The notes under the pieces: model-generated | Told to the model about the DNA's origin: nothing | The model's database searches: none | The model's input: only the letters and a program-made list of their open reading frames with translations | NCBI GenBank assembly: GCA_014607495.2 | Contig: CP053161.1 | Coordinates: 1,302,001 to 1,366,000 of the forward strand | Reading direction: 5' to 3' | Origin: Carposina sasakii | Taxonomy: Eukaryota; Arthropoda; Insecta; Lepidoptera; Carposinidae | Length of the DNA: 64,000 nt | Shown here: piece by piece, positions 1 to 11,460 of the stretch | How positions within the stretch are numbered: the stretch's first letter is position 1 | How the letters are laid out: every line of letters begins with the position of its first letter | Translations under genes and position numbers: made by a program

Positions 1-488
1 GCTAAATATAAACTTGTATTTGCTAAATTTCCTTAATAATAGCCACATATAATCGATCTCATGGAATTAATCAAATACATTTATAAGCAATTTTAAGGGT
101 TCTTTTCACAGAGGAATTCGACAGGCCACCTGCCATCCTAACGTTGCAAATCTATACAGTATTAGAAACATCGTTAGAGGGCGTAAAGAGGAGATGGGCA
201 CAAATCGTTAATCTTTATACAGTCGAAGGTTTGAATATGTCGTTATCGGTCTGGAAGCTAGCCAAGACTATTACTAGTGAATTATTTCGTACCAATCTTG
301 GGTTAATACCAAGATTTCCGACGCGTTGCCGACCGGATGGATTTGTTGGACATTTTATTAACATTTTCGGTAGATCTTCTTATAAGTACAATTTTTTTTT
401 GTGGAATTATAGAATCTGAATTCAAGAGTAATGAAAGGTGCTTTCAACATTTAACATAAACTATTATATCTCTATTGAAATCCATGGG
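1..488. other. AT-rich DNA, no supported feature
   Basis: I see no coding signature, repeat boundary or RNA gene here. The one longer open frame (144-419, plus) has no recognisable motif and a composition expected by chance. Confidence 0.5.
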
Positions 489-550
489 ACTACAGAGTCC
501 CGGTCCTTTTGAGAAGCGTGCATCGGCTGTAGTAGGCAAAATGTAGAAAA
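489..550 (+). repeat. 62-bp repeat segment shared with 13718-13775
   Basis: The segment beginning ACTACAGAGTCCCGGTCC recurs at 13718-13775 with few differences. There it lies just upstream of the remnant of a non-LTR element, so this copy is probably a stray piece of the same element. The family is not recognised beyond that. Confidence 0.55.
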
Positions 551-1307
551 AGAGAACTTAAACTGTCTACTCTATACTAGAATATTTTAGCGAAAAAATA
601 CATCCTAATCATCACCAACCAGCGCCATTCATTCCAGTGCCAGTAACCGCCGCAACCACTGCCTATCATCTGAGGCAGATATCATCCGACCACCTTGGCG
701 GTGATCTGATACTCTATAATGTACAATATATGATGCAGCTATAATGTACATTGTATAGGCCTTTATCCGAAACTGCGTTTACAACTGCACTGACAAGTAA
801 TACATAGAAGTAAAACTTTAACATCGTTACATGATGTATTTCAGTCTCAGCAATTCCAGAGAGCAAACTTGTGCAGCTACAAGTAGATTCAAGTTGTTAG
901 TTTAACCAAATTACCCAGAGAGAAGCTTGGAGTGCTGCTACATAACTAATGCAATTTTTATTGATCCGAATGTACAAAGTTTGTTTAAGGAGCTGTCTTG
1001 ATCTTTAATTTCGAAGTTAAATCGTTTTTACTGTAAATACATACATATAGTATACAAGGCTGTATTACAAGAATTGAAAAATTTCTGAGGAAATCCGGCA
1101 ATCACGTTTAGAAAAGCGGGGTTAGATGTTTAAGACCAGTGATACGTTGCTAGCTGAGAGAACGCCCCTAATTTTTTTGTAACTCACACCCTTACAACAC
1201 ATTTTTTAATTGAATATAGGGATACTACATAATGAAAAATGTAACACCACTTTGTAACCAAAAATTTATAATTATTACGCAAACATTTTATTTTATAGTT
1301 GTGAACA
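551..1307. other. AT-rich DNA, no supported feature
   Basis: Only local inverted motifs are seen, for example TATAATGTACA near 716 facing TGTACATTGTATA near 742. There is no gene evidence. Confidence 0.5.
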
Positions 1308-1480
1308 TTCTATCTTAGCCTAGTGCTTAAGACGTGCGCCTTTCAGTCGAAGTTCGATTCCCGTCACGGGCATTATAATTTTACAACTGAATTTATTACA
1401 TGTCCAGATTTTCTAAACATTGTCACTTAGCTATAACCGAAAAGAGACAGGCAGTCGGCCGTAAAACAAATTATGCGAAA
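1308..1480 (+). mobile_element. SINE-B, diverged 5' part
   Basis: The head CTTAAGACGTGCGCCTTTC and the B-box-like GTTCGATTCCCG match the tRNA-like head of the SINE-B copies at 11115 and 48783. The following GTCCAGATTTT and TTGTCACTTAGCT motifs also match that family. The body after about 1440 diverges and no 3' tail is visible. It is a non-coding retroposon remnant dependent on a LINE for mobility. Confidence 0.6.
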
Positions 1481-3842
1481 TCTTTGGCAACGCGAGTTTT
1501 GAAAGAAACCATATTGCGCCGTCCCCATAAAAATAATAAGATGAGGGCAGGAAGATGATGATAAGTTGTAACATTCTATTATCCTGATAGAAAAGTTACA
1601 GCTTTTCTCAAGTACATAAAATAGGTACATAAGTTTAGTTTCAAGTTAACCACAGAAAGAATAAACAAAGATGATCATAATAACATGGCAATAACTCCTC
1701 AAAACGTTTCATTTACAAACCACCAGTTTAAAATGTTTTCAGTTTCCAATTACAATTTATGCTTACTCAGTTACACCAGCCACTTCACTCGAGGTCCCAT
1801 CTCTCCCTTCAGTGAAATTGACTCAACCGAGAAAATTGAGCTAAACCACACAGCTTTGCGGAATTTACATCGTCATATAAACAAAGTAACTTTGGTGGTT
1901 CAATCGTTTCCGTTATAATGTGTTTGCTTATTAATCAAATTTTAATGATGTACCGTGTGATGAGTGATGTGAATATAATCAACTCTTGCAAATTGGCTTC
2001 TCTGCGGGTAACTCAAATTAAATGTTTCGTAGACATTTCCTTTTAAAAAATACTGTTACCGCTCAACAAGAGTCTAGCTTACAGTCATGTTATGTAACCT
2101 ACGTATTCTATGCTTTTTATTCCAAACTGTTTCTGGTATATCAACTACTGCGAATTGAAAGTGCAGCAAAAAAGCATATAAACTATGAATTTCCATGGGA
2201 TAGGATAAACTGAAGATTCAAAAATTATTAAGAAAATGAAAAAAAAATCACCCGAGTGTGATTCAATTCAAATTTTAAATGGGGACATTATAAGGGTATA
2301 ATGGATATTCGCGTATTTATATATCTTATGATAGCAAGACAATCGTTGAAGAATCATGAAAATGTCTTTAAAAAAATCAATCAATTCTAATCTATATAAA
2401 TAGAACTGAATCGTCGAAATATATGTATGGTATTTATTACATGTACAATTTATTGCTTTATAATATCCTCCAAAACTGCTTTCGCGGTTTGACTACACTG
2501 GTATTAGTTTCTTACGTAAAATAAAATATCCTTAAGGCGAGGTACTACTGGACAAGCGAAAAACACCTTTCGCTAGAACAAATTGTTTTGGTATTTACAA
2601 CTATAGATCTTGAAATTAAAGATTAGGAGGATTCAAGTGTCTCTAATAAATGTCTTTTCAATCGGCATAAACGCGGTTCCAGTCTGATGTTTTCGGGTGA
2701 ACTATTTAAAATATAATGGTGAATGTTTTTTTTATGCTCTGTCGCCATAACGCGCATAACTTTTGAACCTCTATTATCTATCTAACTATTTTTCCATTTG
2801 GTTTGCAAATGGAATGATTCTTATCCTTTCCTTTAAAATAATATATTTTTTTTTTATACAGATTCTGCCACCATAGAATAGGTATTATAGTAGCTATTTC
2901 TATAATTGCGCCGCCCGTTCCAGAGCATTGTTTACACGACGGGTATCTGAAGTGCACTTTAGCTCACTCTACTGGATTACTGACATTATTCTGTTTTATA
3001 ATTATGCCACTTGCAGCTGCGACAAGAAAATGCTATGGCGCGAAGAAAATGCTGTGAAAAGTAAAGAGTAAATAAAAACAAGTTTAAAATTGCACCACTA
3101 GCGATTCTGTTTATAATGGATTTGTATGGTATAGAGTTTGAGTGTTGATTCAGCTGTAGAATTAAAATTAAATCTTTTAAATAAAGTTACTTATATCTTT
3201 TTGAGTGTTCATATCATGTTGAACTCACGTACAGAGGGTTCCGTATATCTATAGGTAATATCAAATATTCTTATAGATTATATTTTCCTGTAATCTAAAA
3301 CTAATTACTTAATTTCCTTTTTTTAAATTTAACTCTCAATAGTTTCGAATATTAGAGGATCAAATTTCGTATTTTTTCTTAAATAAAATCATAACTACTA
3401 CCTATTAATTTTACTGCAATGGCGAAATATATTTGTGACACTTATAACGAGTCTTTTCATTTTGATTTTTAACGAATAAAGCAAACCATTTATCGCTAAT
3501 TCTATCCTTTAATATTCTACATTTAGGTATTTCTTAGTTATCAGATAATTAAATACATATTTCGTTTACTAAATTAATAAAGCAATTAAAATTGTTAAAT
3601 TAAACGTAATAATTAATCTTGGTGAACCATTAAAGATTTTTGAGTAATTAAATTATATTTAAAACAATAAATGATGGTTTGTTAATAGGTTTAAGGTGAA
3701 GATTTCGTAAACATAAGTACTCTAAGGTTCTTAGTATAAGTAATGGATTTAATTAAGTACCTATAGTTATAATAAGTCCTCTTATTTCAAAAATTAAATT
3801 AAAATTGATCTGCAGAATTTTCCGAAATGTGGAAACGAAACT
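1481..3842. other. AT-rich DNA, no supported feature
   Basis: No coding region, repeat pair or structural RNA could be supported. Short open frames at 1685-1918 and 2022-2213 show no domain or motif. Confidence 0.45.
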
Positions 3843-4153
3843 CCTATAAAACTGAATCGCGCATGCGTAGTGGGGTAGCTTTAGTTAAATAGCAGTGTAG
3901 TGAAAACCTTGCCTCCTGTCGGACGAAGGCACGTCACTGGCTCCTATACGTTAGTATTCGTAAATGATCGAAATAAAGATGAACTAAACACTAGTATAAA
4001 ATTTATGTTAAGTGAGTGTTATCGTAATAATATAATAATGACATTATTAACTTTTGTATAAGTTTGTGGTGATAAATATGTACCATATCTGTAAACTTCT
4101 GAAGAAAAGTTGAAGTGTAATTTTTTTTGTGTTTTGTTTAAAAAAATCAAAAG
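3843..4153 (+). promoter_or_regulatory. Possible TATA promoter and non-coding first exon
   Basis: A TATAAAA box at 3844-3850 is followed about 50 bases later by AGCAGTGTAGTG, an initiator-like sequence. The GC content rises locally. The segment ends with AATCAAAAG|GTGAGTTT at 4153/4154, a near-consensus splice donor. Together these fit the first, non-coding exon of a host gene whose coding exons lie outside or far downstream. No transcript evidence exists here and each signal alone is common, so this remains a candidate. Confidence 0.22.
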
Positions 4154-5545
4154 GTGAGTTTTTGTACAAAATTCTGTTTATTTATTTATCTATTGATACT
4201 AACTAAAATTATTCATAAGTGATTCTGATGGACCATCAAAATAATAATACTTCCATTCATATTAAACTGCTTGTTCTAAGTAATTTATGATATTATTTAA
4301 TGGTAAAGCAACTAAAAAAATAAATAAATAAAATAAACTTTAATAATGCACCTTGTTAATTTAAAAAAGTAATTTTGTGTATACAGAATATAGAAATGAA
4401 AAGAATATATTAATATGAATATTTAATTGCAATTTTGTACATCTATAAGTAGTACCTAGTAGCTCATTAGGATGCTCCATACAAGGGTAAGGATACTTAT
4501 AATCTTGTTTTTATTAAAGATTATAAGTACTTATCTCTCTCTCTCTCTCTAAAAGCTAAAAAAAAATATATGGAATATGTTAAAATTTTGCAAGAATTTA
4601 TGATGAAAACGAAACATTTTATTGTAGCATAAAAGAAGATGGAAAAGAACAAAGTTTATGAATGACGCCAGTTTCATTGTAAAAGATACGACCCAAGGTT
4701 TCTTTCAAAGTTTCGGGTGATTGAAATTAAACTTTTTTATTTAGGTACAATAAATAAAGCTAATGCTATATGTATTAGGAATAAATATCAATTAAATTTT
4801 TTTCGGACATATCTACGAACTGATACATTTCTTTACATGAAAGATGCAAATAGATATTTTAAAAAATTTATTCGGTTATTTCGTTTTAATGCAAATTCAT
4901 CTGGCAAAGACGCTGCTAAAATTGCATTTAGAGACAGCGGAATTATTTTGATCAGAATAATGTTATATATTTTTATAGTTTAAAATTATTAATTTAACAT
5001 GTGCATGTAGATATTTTACTATTCTGTCATAATTTGGTTGCGATTTTCCGGTAACGATTTTTGGAAAACAAGGAAGTTAGTCACTTTTGGCGTTTTGTAA
5101 AATTGCCGACAGATAAAGCGGAACCACACTTCAAAATAAACCTACTTATTAAATAATAATATGTTATAATTTCACCCTTGCGAGCTTTACCTGTACGGTA
5201 ATCGGTTTAGCGAAATTGTGTTGGTTGCGAGTTAATACTTTACATATTTGCATAGAAATTATTTCCTTTCAGTGGAACTTTATTGTAAATAACTGAACAA
5301 ATAGAACATAATAATGGGTACCTATAGATAGACTATTACCAACACGCCATGTAAACTACCAAGTTTTCCATACTTTAAGAGTATGTATTTAATTTCGCGA
5401 TGCACTACAAAAACCCCTAATATTAAAATTAAATGTAAAATACTTGTCGTAGAGGTAATCTGTACCCATCTCAAATGTTCCTCACTCGACCTACTACAAA
5501 AGGCCGTATGTAATCTGCAATCAATTCCTACAATACAATCAAGAC
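4154..5545. other. AT-rich DNA with a short (TC)n tract
   Basis: A TC microsatellite lies at 4534-4550. If the preceding donor site is real, this is intron sequence. Otherwise nothing is supported; the 88-codon open frame at 4717-4983 is AT-driven and has no motif. Confidence 0.45.
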
Positions 5546-5726
5546 CAGTGGTTCCCAAAGTGGTCCAGTTGGACCCCCAGGGGTCCACAGGAGACTCGAT
5601 GGGGGTCTACGTTGACGTGAAAAAAATATTGGTTTACAATGAACTCGTATGTGGTACTGTAAGGGGTCCACCAGAACCAGTTAACTTTTGAAAGAGGTCT
5701 ATGAAAAAAAAAGTTTGGGAACCCTG
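5546..5726. mobile_element. hAT-like MITE, 181 bp
   Basis: The left end CAGTGGTTCCCAAAGTGG and the right end GTTTGGGAACCCTG form imperfect terminal inverted repeats of about 14 bases. The pattern CAGnGGTTCCCAAAC is characteristic of hAT-superfamily elements. There is no room for a transposase, so it is non-autonomous. hAT elements make 8-bp target duplications; the flanks (ATCAAGAC and ATCTAATT) match only partly, so the duplication has decayed or the boundary is off by a base. Confidence 0.72.
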
Positions 5727-5965
5727 ATCTAATTTGATAGAATATGTAAGGCAAGTACCATGTAATTGCTTTGAATAATTTAGACTCAATGGAACCTATT
5801 GAGTAGTGCGGACGGATATCAATGCGCCAATTAATTGGCATTTCTACCTCAGCAAGCCATCTATTCAACTGTATAGTAACCAGATAGTTGCTGACATAGG
5901 CCGGGATTAATTAAATTTGTGGAGCCATAATTTTCTCGAATAAATACGTGACTGTATTATTGACA

Positions 5966-6300
5966 GGATTTCATTCGTGATCCTGCAGTTCTGGCTTTCC
6001 CATTTAGGGAACATGGCCGTATGTAGATATTACATTTGTCTTGTCCTGATGCGATGTTTCACTAGCATCTGCTGCAGCATCAGTTGCATTTTCTTCCGTG
6101 CATGTAGAGTCGACTAAGAAACTCAGAGACGTTATCTCAGTCTATGAGCTAACTGGCCCCGGTTTGCTAGACGTTATCTCAGTCTATGAGCTAACTGGCC
6201 CCGGTTTGCTAAACGGGGCTGTAGAGTCTTATTCATGTTCCTGCAATTGTAGATATCATTTTGGGGGCACATATCCTTGTGTAGGTATATGCATGTAGGT
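5966..6300 (+). repeat. R4 interspersed repeat, one partial plus one longer copy
   Basis: A partial unit (5970-6040: GATCCTGCAGTTCTGGC, then GGAACATGGCCGTATGTAGA) is followed by a longer unit from about 6060 with CTTCCGTGCATGTAGAGTCG and GACGTTATCTCAG. The same ordered blocks recur at 7560, 22405, 51326, 57735, 60125 and 61556, and inverted at 6671. No terminal repeats or coding sequence are apparent, so the class is unknown. The GTCGTAAGAGTCGACTAAGG core resembles a motif in RTE-tailed retroposons of this window. Confidence 0.6.
6128..6211 (+). repeat. Perfect 42-bp tandem duplication inside R4
   Basis: Two adjacent copies of 42 bases (6128-6169 and 6170-6211), each starting GACGTTATCTCAG and ending GGTTTGCTA, are identical as read. 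The length is a multiple of three, but I see no coding reason for it. It points to a recent local duplication in an older repeat. Confidence 0.85.
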
Positions 6301-6305
6301 ACAAT

Positions 6306-6374
6306 CCAAAAGATTAGTAAAGGTTGTTGTAAGTTTTTACCGCTTTTACTACAACCTTTACTAACCTTTTGGAC
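6306..6374. repeat. Near-perfect hairpin, about 26-bp arms
   Basis: CCAAAAGATTAGTAAAGG (left) pairs with CCTTTACTAACCTTTTGG (right); the arms extend through TTGTTGTA/TACTACAA around a loop of roughly 17 bases. It could be a minimal foldback element or an RNA hairpin of pre-miRNA size. No second copy was seen in the window. Confidence 0.7.
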
Positions 6375-6389
6375 AACCTATACAAATCT

Positions 6390-6433
6390 TCGATCAAATA
6401 TAATTTACATTATATTCGATCAAATATAATTTA
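6390..6433 (+). repeat. 18-bp direct repeat, period 26
   Basis: TCGATCAAATATAATTTA occurs at 6390-6407 and again at 6416-6433. A small local duplication with no function proposed. Confidence 0.7.
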
Positions 6434-6604
6434 AATATAATGAAAAAATCAACTGTTCCATACATTTCAGTGCAGTAATTAGATATTCAAGATTGTAGTT
6501 TTTTTTTTCACCATTTTAGAGTTGGTCCCATAGTGAAAGTTGTTTCTTTTTACCTATCTAGTTTCGTGTCAAAAGCAAATAACTAATTTTGAAAACACCT
6601 TATA

Positions 6605-6662
6605 CAGAGTGTAACAGAAAGGGTATGTTAAGCGAAAAGTTATGTAAATTTTGTTACACCCG
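6605..6662. mobile_element. M1 MITE, internally deleted (58 bp)
   Basis: It starts CAGAGTGTAACAGAAAGGG, continues with ATGTTAAGCGAAAAG as in full M1 copies, and jumps directly to the opposite end TTTGTTACACCCG. It is flanked on both sides by TATA, the duplication seen at other copies. It is a M1 reduced to its termini. Confidence 0.7.
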
Positions 6663-6670
6663 TATACATA

Positions 6671-6745
6671 CTGCTGTGTTCCCTAAAATGGGGTTGCCAG
6701 AACTGCAGGATCACGAAGGAGGTCCCGCAGCCATGCCAGCCACGA
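6671..6745 (-). repeat. R4 fragment, inverted
   Basis: GAACTGCAGGATCACGAAGG is the reverse complement of the GATCCTGCAGTTC block of R4, with TGTTCCCTAAAATGGGG matching its companion block. Confidence 0.6.
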
Positions 6746-7559
6746 TATAAAAATAAGTAGCAAACTTTATTATAGCTTGTAGGTATCTCTTTAAAAAGAT
6801 TTCTAACCTTAATATAATTTCATTGTCATTCGAATTCATTATTCGACATTTGCGATTCAAACGTAAATAGACTGCCTGTATTCTATTCAAGCTCGCTATT
6901 GTATGCATTTACGATATTTTTATAAGTAATAACCCATTTTATTTCTGAGATAAAATAACATTTAAAAACTTTGCTTTGAAAATTTACTCATATTTTTGTT
7001 GTCCATAAAATTCGGAATAGGGATATTACAAAAAATTACATTTTTATTTTTATTACTGCCTCTTTTGTTGTTTTATTAAAAAAGGGAAGATTCGTTTAAT
7101 ACAGGTTGTTACAAAGGGATGGAAAAAAGGATGTAGAGGAAGCAAACGAGGTGTGTCAGGACAGTAGCTCCAGGAAAGACTTTATCTATGCATTTATGTA
7201 ATGTAATATATTAAAACTGCGAACTTGATCTTAGTGGGTATCAAATCGCCATTTATTCTTATATCTTACTATACCAACTTGTCTACAAATAAATCTTAAT
7301 TATACGTTTAGTCCTTTATAATTGTATGCTGGTGTTGGAAATTTAAAAAATAATCAGCAGACAACAAAAAACATATAAAAGGTATTTTATTAAAACATGC
7401 ACTCAGAGTATATTTTATTTCATGAAAATGAAACCAACACGGATATGTTGCTTAAATTCCGACGTACATCCTTCCCTTGTGGCCGCGTTTACGGTTTACA
7501 TTATTTTGGTATTCGTTTTTTTTTCTTTCCGTCCTACCTGAATTGGCCCCCTGTGTTGA
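6746..7559. other. AT-rich DNA, no supported feature
   Basis: No gene or clear repeat. A lone TACAGGTTGTTACAAAGGG near 7101 resembles an M1 terminus but has no partner. Confidence 0.45.
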
Positions 7560-7652
7560 TGATACGAGGCCTCACTAGAATACATCAGCTGCGTCCCCTT
7601 CCTTGCATGTATCTCTAAGGAACCCAGGGACGTTCTCTGAGGCGATGAGCTA
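7560..7652 (+). repeat. R4 fragment
   Basis: The blocks AATACATCAGCTGCG, CCTTCCTTGCATGT and GGAACCCAGGGACGTT appear in the same order as in the other R4 copies. The SINE-A copy starts immediately after it. Confidence 0.55.
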
Positions 7653-7662
7653 GCAACTTGTC

Positions 7663-7915
7663 ACTGACGGCCGATTGGTCTAGTAGGTACTGCTTACGAC
7701 GCCATAGGTCCTGGGTTCGAATCCCGGTAGGTGCAAACATTGATATGATGAATATTGATGTTTGTTTCCGAGTCATGGATGTTTCTATACTTATCTATGT
7801 ATTTATATACCGTTACTTAGTACCCACGACACAAGACCTTAGGGATCTTAGTGTGGGACTAGGTTAATGTGTTGTGTAGTGTGTGAATATTACCTATATT
7901 TTATATTATTATTAC
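7663..7915 (+). mobile_element. SINE-A, tRNA-derived, near full length
   Basis: The head contains an A-box-like TTGGTCTAGTAGG and a B-box GGTTCGAATCCCG, the internal RNA polymerase III promoter of tRNA-derived SINEs. The body (GTTTCCGAGTCATGGATG ... ACACAAGACCTTAGGGATC) and the end GTGTGTGAATATT match the minus-strand copies at 28354-28610 and 32871-33312. It has no coding capacity. I did not find convincing target duplications. Confidence 0.85.
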
Positions 7916-7967
7916 AACGTCGAATCTAAGACTTTACTTATTAGGTAAACACTTACCTTACAAGTTT

Positions 7968-8115
7968 TATAAGAGCCTATTTTTGCAATGATCAGAAAGC
8001 CTATAAAGGATAAAGTTGATGCAGTCAATAACCCTTCTTGATCAAATTTTAGAGAAAGACATCATTGACATCTGAATATTGGAAAAATAAGCTCTTAGTT
8101 GAATGTTCTGAAACA
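7968..8115 (+). repeat. R5 diverged repeat
   Basis: The ordered blocks AAGCCTATAAAGGATAAAGTTGATG, TTGATCAAATTTTAGAGAAAGA and TTGGAAAAATAAGCTCT recur, diverged, at 24189-24330 and 57103-57255. Class unknown; no terminal repeats could be fixed. Confidence 0.5.
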
Positions 8116-8444
8116 AATGAAACGATTCCCTCCCCTTTACATCGCAAATTAAACGGATATGTTCATTTTGGGCCATGCCTCCCAGAGGCTACGCTGACAT
8201 GTCCACAGAATAGGTTCGGAAAATTGCGACTCTGAAGGAAAAAGGTAGATTATAAACGAGAGCAGGGACCTCGCATGTAGTAAATAAGCATTTGGCACAG
8301 GGGAAATATAATAAAGAGAAGATATACCTAGATCATAAATAGCTAAAATTATTAACACTAATATTTTCATTGGGTTTAGTGATGCAAAAATAAAGTCACT
8401 GACGTTGAAATTATTGAACTTATTAAAAAAAATACATTGATGTC

Positions 8445-8786
8445 ATTGATGATCTCCGACCGTATTTCGGCCAAGGCGGCCAATGTCTACGGAGATTGGC
8501 CAGGTACGCAGGAGATATTATAGTTCACAAGTGTGTGCGCAAACACAGATGCACTCTCTAGTCCGTTACTCTCATAGTCCGATGGGACGGAAAGCCGACA
8601 TGACCGGAGAGAAATCAGGCGCGGGACCAACAGTTTTACGTGCTTTCCGAGGCACGAGCTAAGTGACAATTTTGCAACATTAAAATCTGTACACGAAATA
8701 AATTCATTTGTAAAGGCCCGTGACTGGGATCGAACTTACGCCTCCCGCTTGGAAGGTGCACGTCTTAACCACAGGGCATTCACCGC
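8445..8786 (-). mobile_element. SINE-B, near full length
   Basis: On the minus strand the order is: tRNA-like head with TTAAGACGTGCACCTTCC and GTTCGATCCCAGTCACGG, body with CGTAAAACTGTTGGTCC and TGTCGGCTTTCCGTCCCA, and the end GCCGAAATACGGTCGGAGATC followed by ATCA repeats. It aligns along its length with 11115-11460. It is a polymerase III-type retroposon without coding capacity. Confidence 0.88.
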
Positions 8787-8952
8787 ACAATAACGATTTT
8801 AAAAGCAATATTTTAAATTGTAATGTATAATAAAAATCCATAATTATTGTACATTTGAAGTAATAAATCTAACATGTACACATCTTCAAAGATACTGAAA
8901 TAAAACCACAAATATTACCAAGTTTCAAATCTAGAATTGCTGAAATAACTCC

Positions 8953-9879
8953 GCGGCTTACCCATTATGTTTGCGACCGACAAGGGAGTGCTTTCTTAAA
9001 TTTTCACGAAAAGATAAGCACATTTGGAGCCATAAAGGGTAGAACCGCGGTCAACCGCAGTCGCGGGGCAGATAAATATAATTGCAGGGTCCATAGCCGA
9101 GGAAAAGACACAGAAAAGATTTTCGTTTTTCTACCTTTGGGTTCCGTACGTGAATATTGTGTTAACTACAAACTCGATGTCATAAGTTTTTGTTGCAATG
9201 CTCTTTTTATTGCAACGAGCAAACTCCTCTTCTGTAACATTCATCTTCTTCTTCATCAGCCTGTTGCAGTCCACCTATTGGTTAAAAAATTTAAAAGTAA
9301 CAAAACGCCAAGTCAAGTATACCTTGCACATGTGTGCTAGGTGTGATATAGACTTGACTTGGCGTTTTGTTACTTTGAAATGCGGCTTACCCATTATGTT
9401 TGCGACCGACAAGGGAGTGCTTTCTTAAATTTTCACGAAAAGATAAGCACATTTGGAGCCATAAAGGGTAGAACCGCGGTCAACCGCAGTCGCGGGGCAG
9501 ATAAATATAATTGCAGGGTCCATAGCCGAGGAAAAGACACAGAAAAGATTTTCGTTTTTCTACCTTTGGGTTCCGTACGAGAATATTGTGTTAACTACAA
9601 ACTCGATGTCATAAGTTTTTGTTGCAATGCTCTTAGTATTCTTAGTATTCTTTATTGTACACATAAATTTTTATCATAGACAGTAAGTTGTAAAAGAACT
9701 CTTTTTATTGCAACGAGCAAACTCCTCTTCTGTAACATTCATCTTCTTCTTCATCAGCCTGTTGCAGTCCACCTATTGGTTAAAAAATTTAAAAGTAACA
9801 AAACGCCAAGTCAAGTACACCTTGCACATGTGTGCTAGGTGTGATATAGACTTGACTTGGCGTTTTTTTACTTTGAAAT
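8953..9879 (+). repeat. 429-bp tandem duplication carrying an inverted repeat
   Basis: The sequence starting GCGGCTTACCCATTATG at 8953 recurs at 9382 (period 429) and stays nearly identical to about 9206/9635. A 69-base extra segment (about 9636-9698) then interrupts the second copy, after which 9201-9380 matches 9699-9879. Each copy ends in an inverted repeat whose arms AAGTAACAAAACGCCAAGTC and its complement flank a loop of about 30 bases (arms near 9295-9318 and 9353-9378). High identity implies a recent duplication. No coding function is supported. Confidence 0.85.
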
Positions 9880-11114
9880 TAAAAAAAAATAACTTACCTA
9901 CAGAAGGGAAATTCTTGTCAATATTGTACGGAACCTTCTCAAAAACCATGTTTTATTATTGCCAGGTTTCGTCCCTCCCGTGCTTGGAATACAAGTGTTT
10001 GCGTAATAACCCTCGTCGTTTTTGTTTAACGAAGCAGAAAAGGCTTCCAATTAATATACGCATACGTAATTTGGATTTGGAACAAAGTCAGGGTAAATTT
10101 TTCAAGTGTTTCCCCTTTAACACGTGATCCTTGATCAACACAATCTTACGTAGAGCGTTTTAAGGCTGAGAATTGTATTTGTTATTATGTTAAGCCTCTA
10201 CATAGGTATTTTTCACAGGTGTTAAAAACTGTGTAAATATAAGTGATTTACTGTGTGTTATATAGGCAATATTAGAACAACCTCAGTATCTACGTAGTAC
10301 TCTTATCTACTATTTGCCCGAAATATTACCTAATCGACCTCTAGAAAGAAATAATTTGAGAATTTGATAGCTCGATGATCAACTTTTTTTCTAATAGCTT
10401 TAAAAGATACCGAATAGTCAGTGCTTTCTTCGAGCGACTTATATTTCTATACAATCTATATTCATTAATTATCGCATTCCAAAGTTTGATAACCAATAGT
10501 CTTAGATTAATGATAGGTCTTCGCTGCGGAGCGAAGCGGAGCGAATTTTTATTCTTAGCCATTAGTGTTATTTATAGTCGAGTACTGTGTAGATATTTCC
10601 AAACTATATCTCACTGGGAGTAGATTTAAATGGTATTGATGAACTATATCAAAGTTTGTTCACTTTCCCAACTTTCTCCTGTTTAGTCTGGCCCGTATTT
10701 ACACGTATTTATCTCGACCTGACAGCTTCGCCGCAAGAGTAAGTAAATCTATTTAGATACTTGATCGATTATACCAATAATGTATACAAGCGGTTGCCCG
10801 TGACTTAGTCTACATGATCTACACAGGCTGGTATGCTATTCTGATGTAATAAGCTACATAAATGTCAAGTTTTTATATGAAAGAGTTACAAACAACGAGA
10901 CATTCGCTTACAAACTTTTACATTTATAAATATTAGCAGAAGTAGCTGTTGCTTACAACTTCGTACGTGTGGACAAGATAATTTAGTCTATAGCCTTCTA
11001 TAGACTAAATCATACTCCGAACTATATGTATGCAAAATTTCAAGAATATTGATTGTGTAAATAAAGCATGAAGAGGTAACAAACAAATTAACTTACTTTG
11101 GCATTTTAATATAA
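9880..11114. other. No gene; short GC motif CGGAGCGAAGCGGAGCGAA
   Basis: AT-rich and without gene evidence. The motif near 10527-10545 and its neighbouring TTAGATTAATGAT are echoed in inverted form near 14730-14760 (GCAAAGCGGAGCGAAG, ATCATTAATCTAAG), suggesting a faint shared repeat. Confidence 0.45.
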
Positions 11115-11460
11115 GCGGTAATAGCCCAGTAGCTAAGACGTGCACCTTCCAAGCGGGAGGCGTAAGTTCGATCCCAGTCACGGGCCTGTACCGATGAATT
11201 TATTTCATGTACAGATTTTCATGTTGTAAAATTGTCACTTAGCTCGTACCTCGGAAGGCACGTAAAACTGTTGGTCCTGCGCCTGATCTCTCTCCGGTCG
11301 TGTCGGCTTTCCGTCCCATCGGACTATGATAGTGACGGAATAGAGAGTGCATCTGTGTTTGCGCACACACCTGTGCACTATAATATCTCCTGCGTACCTG
11401 GCCAATCTCCGTAGAGGTTGGTCGCCTTGACCGAAATACGGTCGGAGATCATCATCATCA
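11115..11460 (+). mobile_element. SINE-B, full-length reference copy
   Basis: It starts around CGGTAATAGCCCAGTAGCTA, has a B-box-like GTTCGATCCCAGTCACGG, the body GTTGGTCCTGCGCCTGATC and TCTCTCCGGTCGTGTCGG, and ends GAAATACGGTCGGAGATC plus an (ATC)n tail. This is the cleanest copy of the family. The tail suggests mobilisation by a LINE that recognises a short simple-repeat end. Confidence 0.88.

Noticed and set aside
4717..4983. 88-codon plus-strand frame
   Set aside because: Lys/Asn/Ile/Phe-rich as expected of AT-rich noise; no motif.
7663..7735. A tRNA gene at the SINE-A head, and similar heads at 11115, 22930 and 33785
   Set aside because: A and B boxes are present but no complete cloverleaf or acceptor stem; they continue into SINE bodies.
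10341..10623. Overlapping frames of 73 and 82 codons on both strands
   Set aside because: Mutually overlapping AT-rich frames with no domain or splice context.
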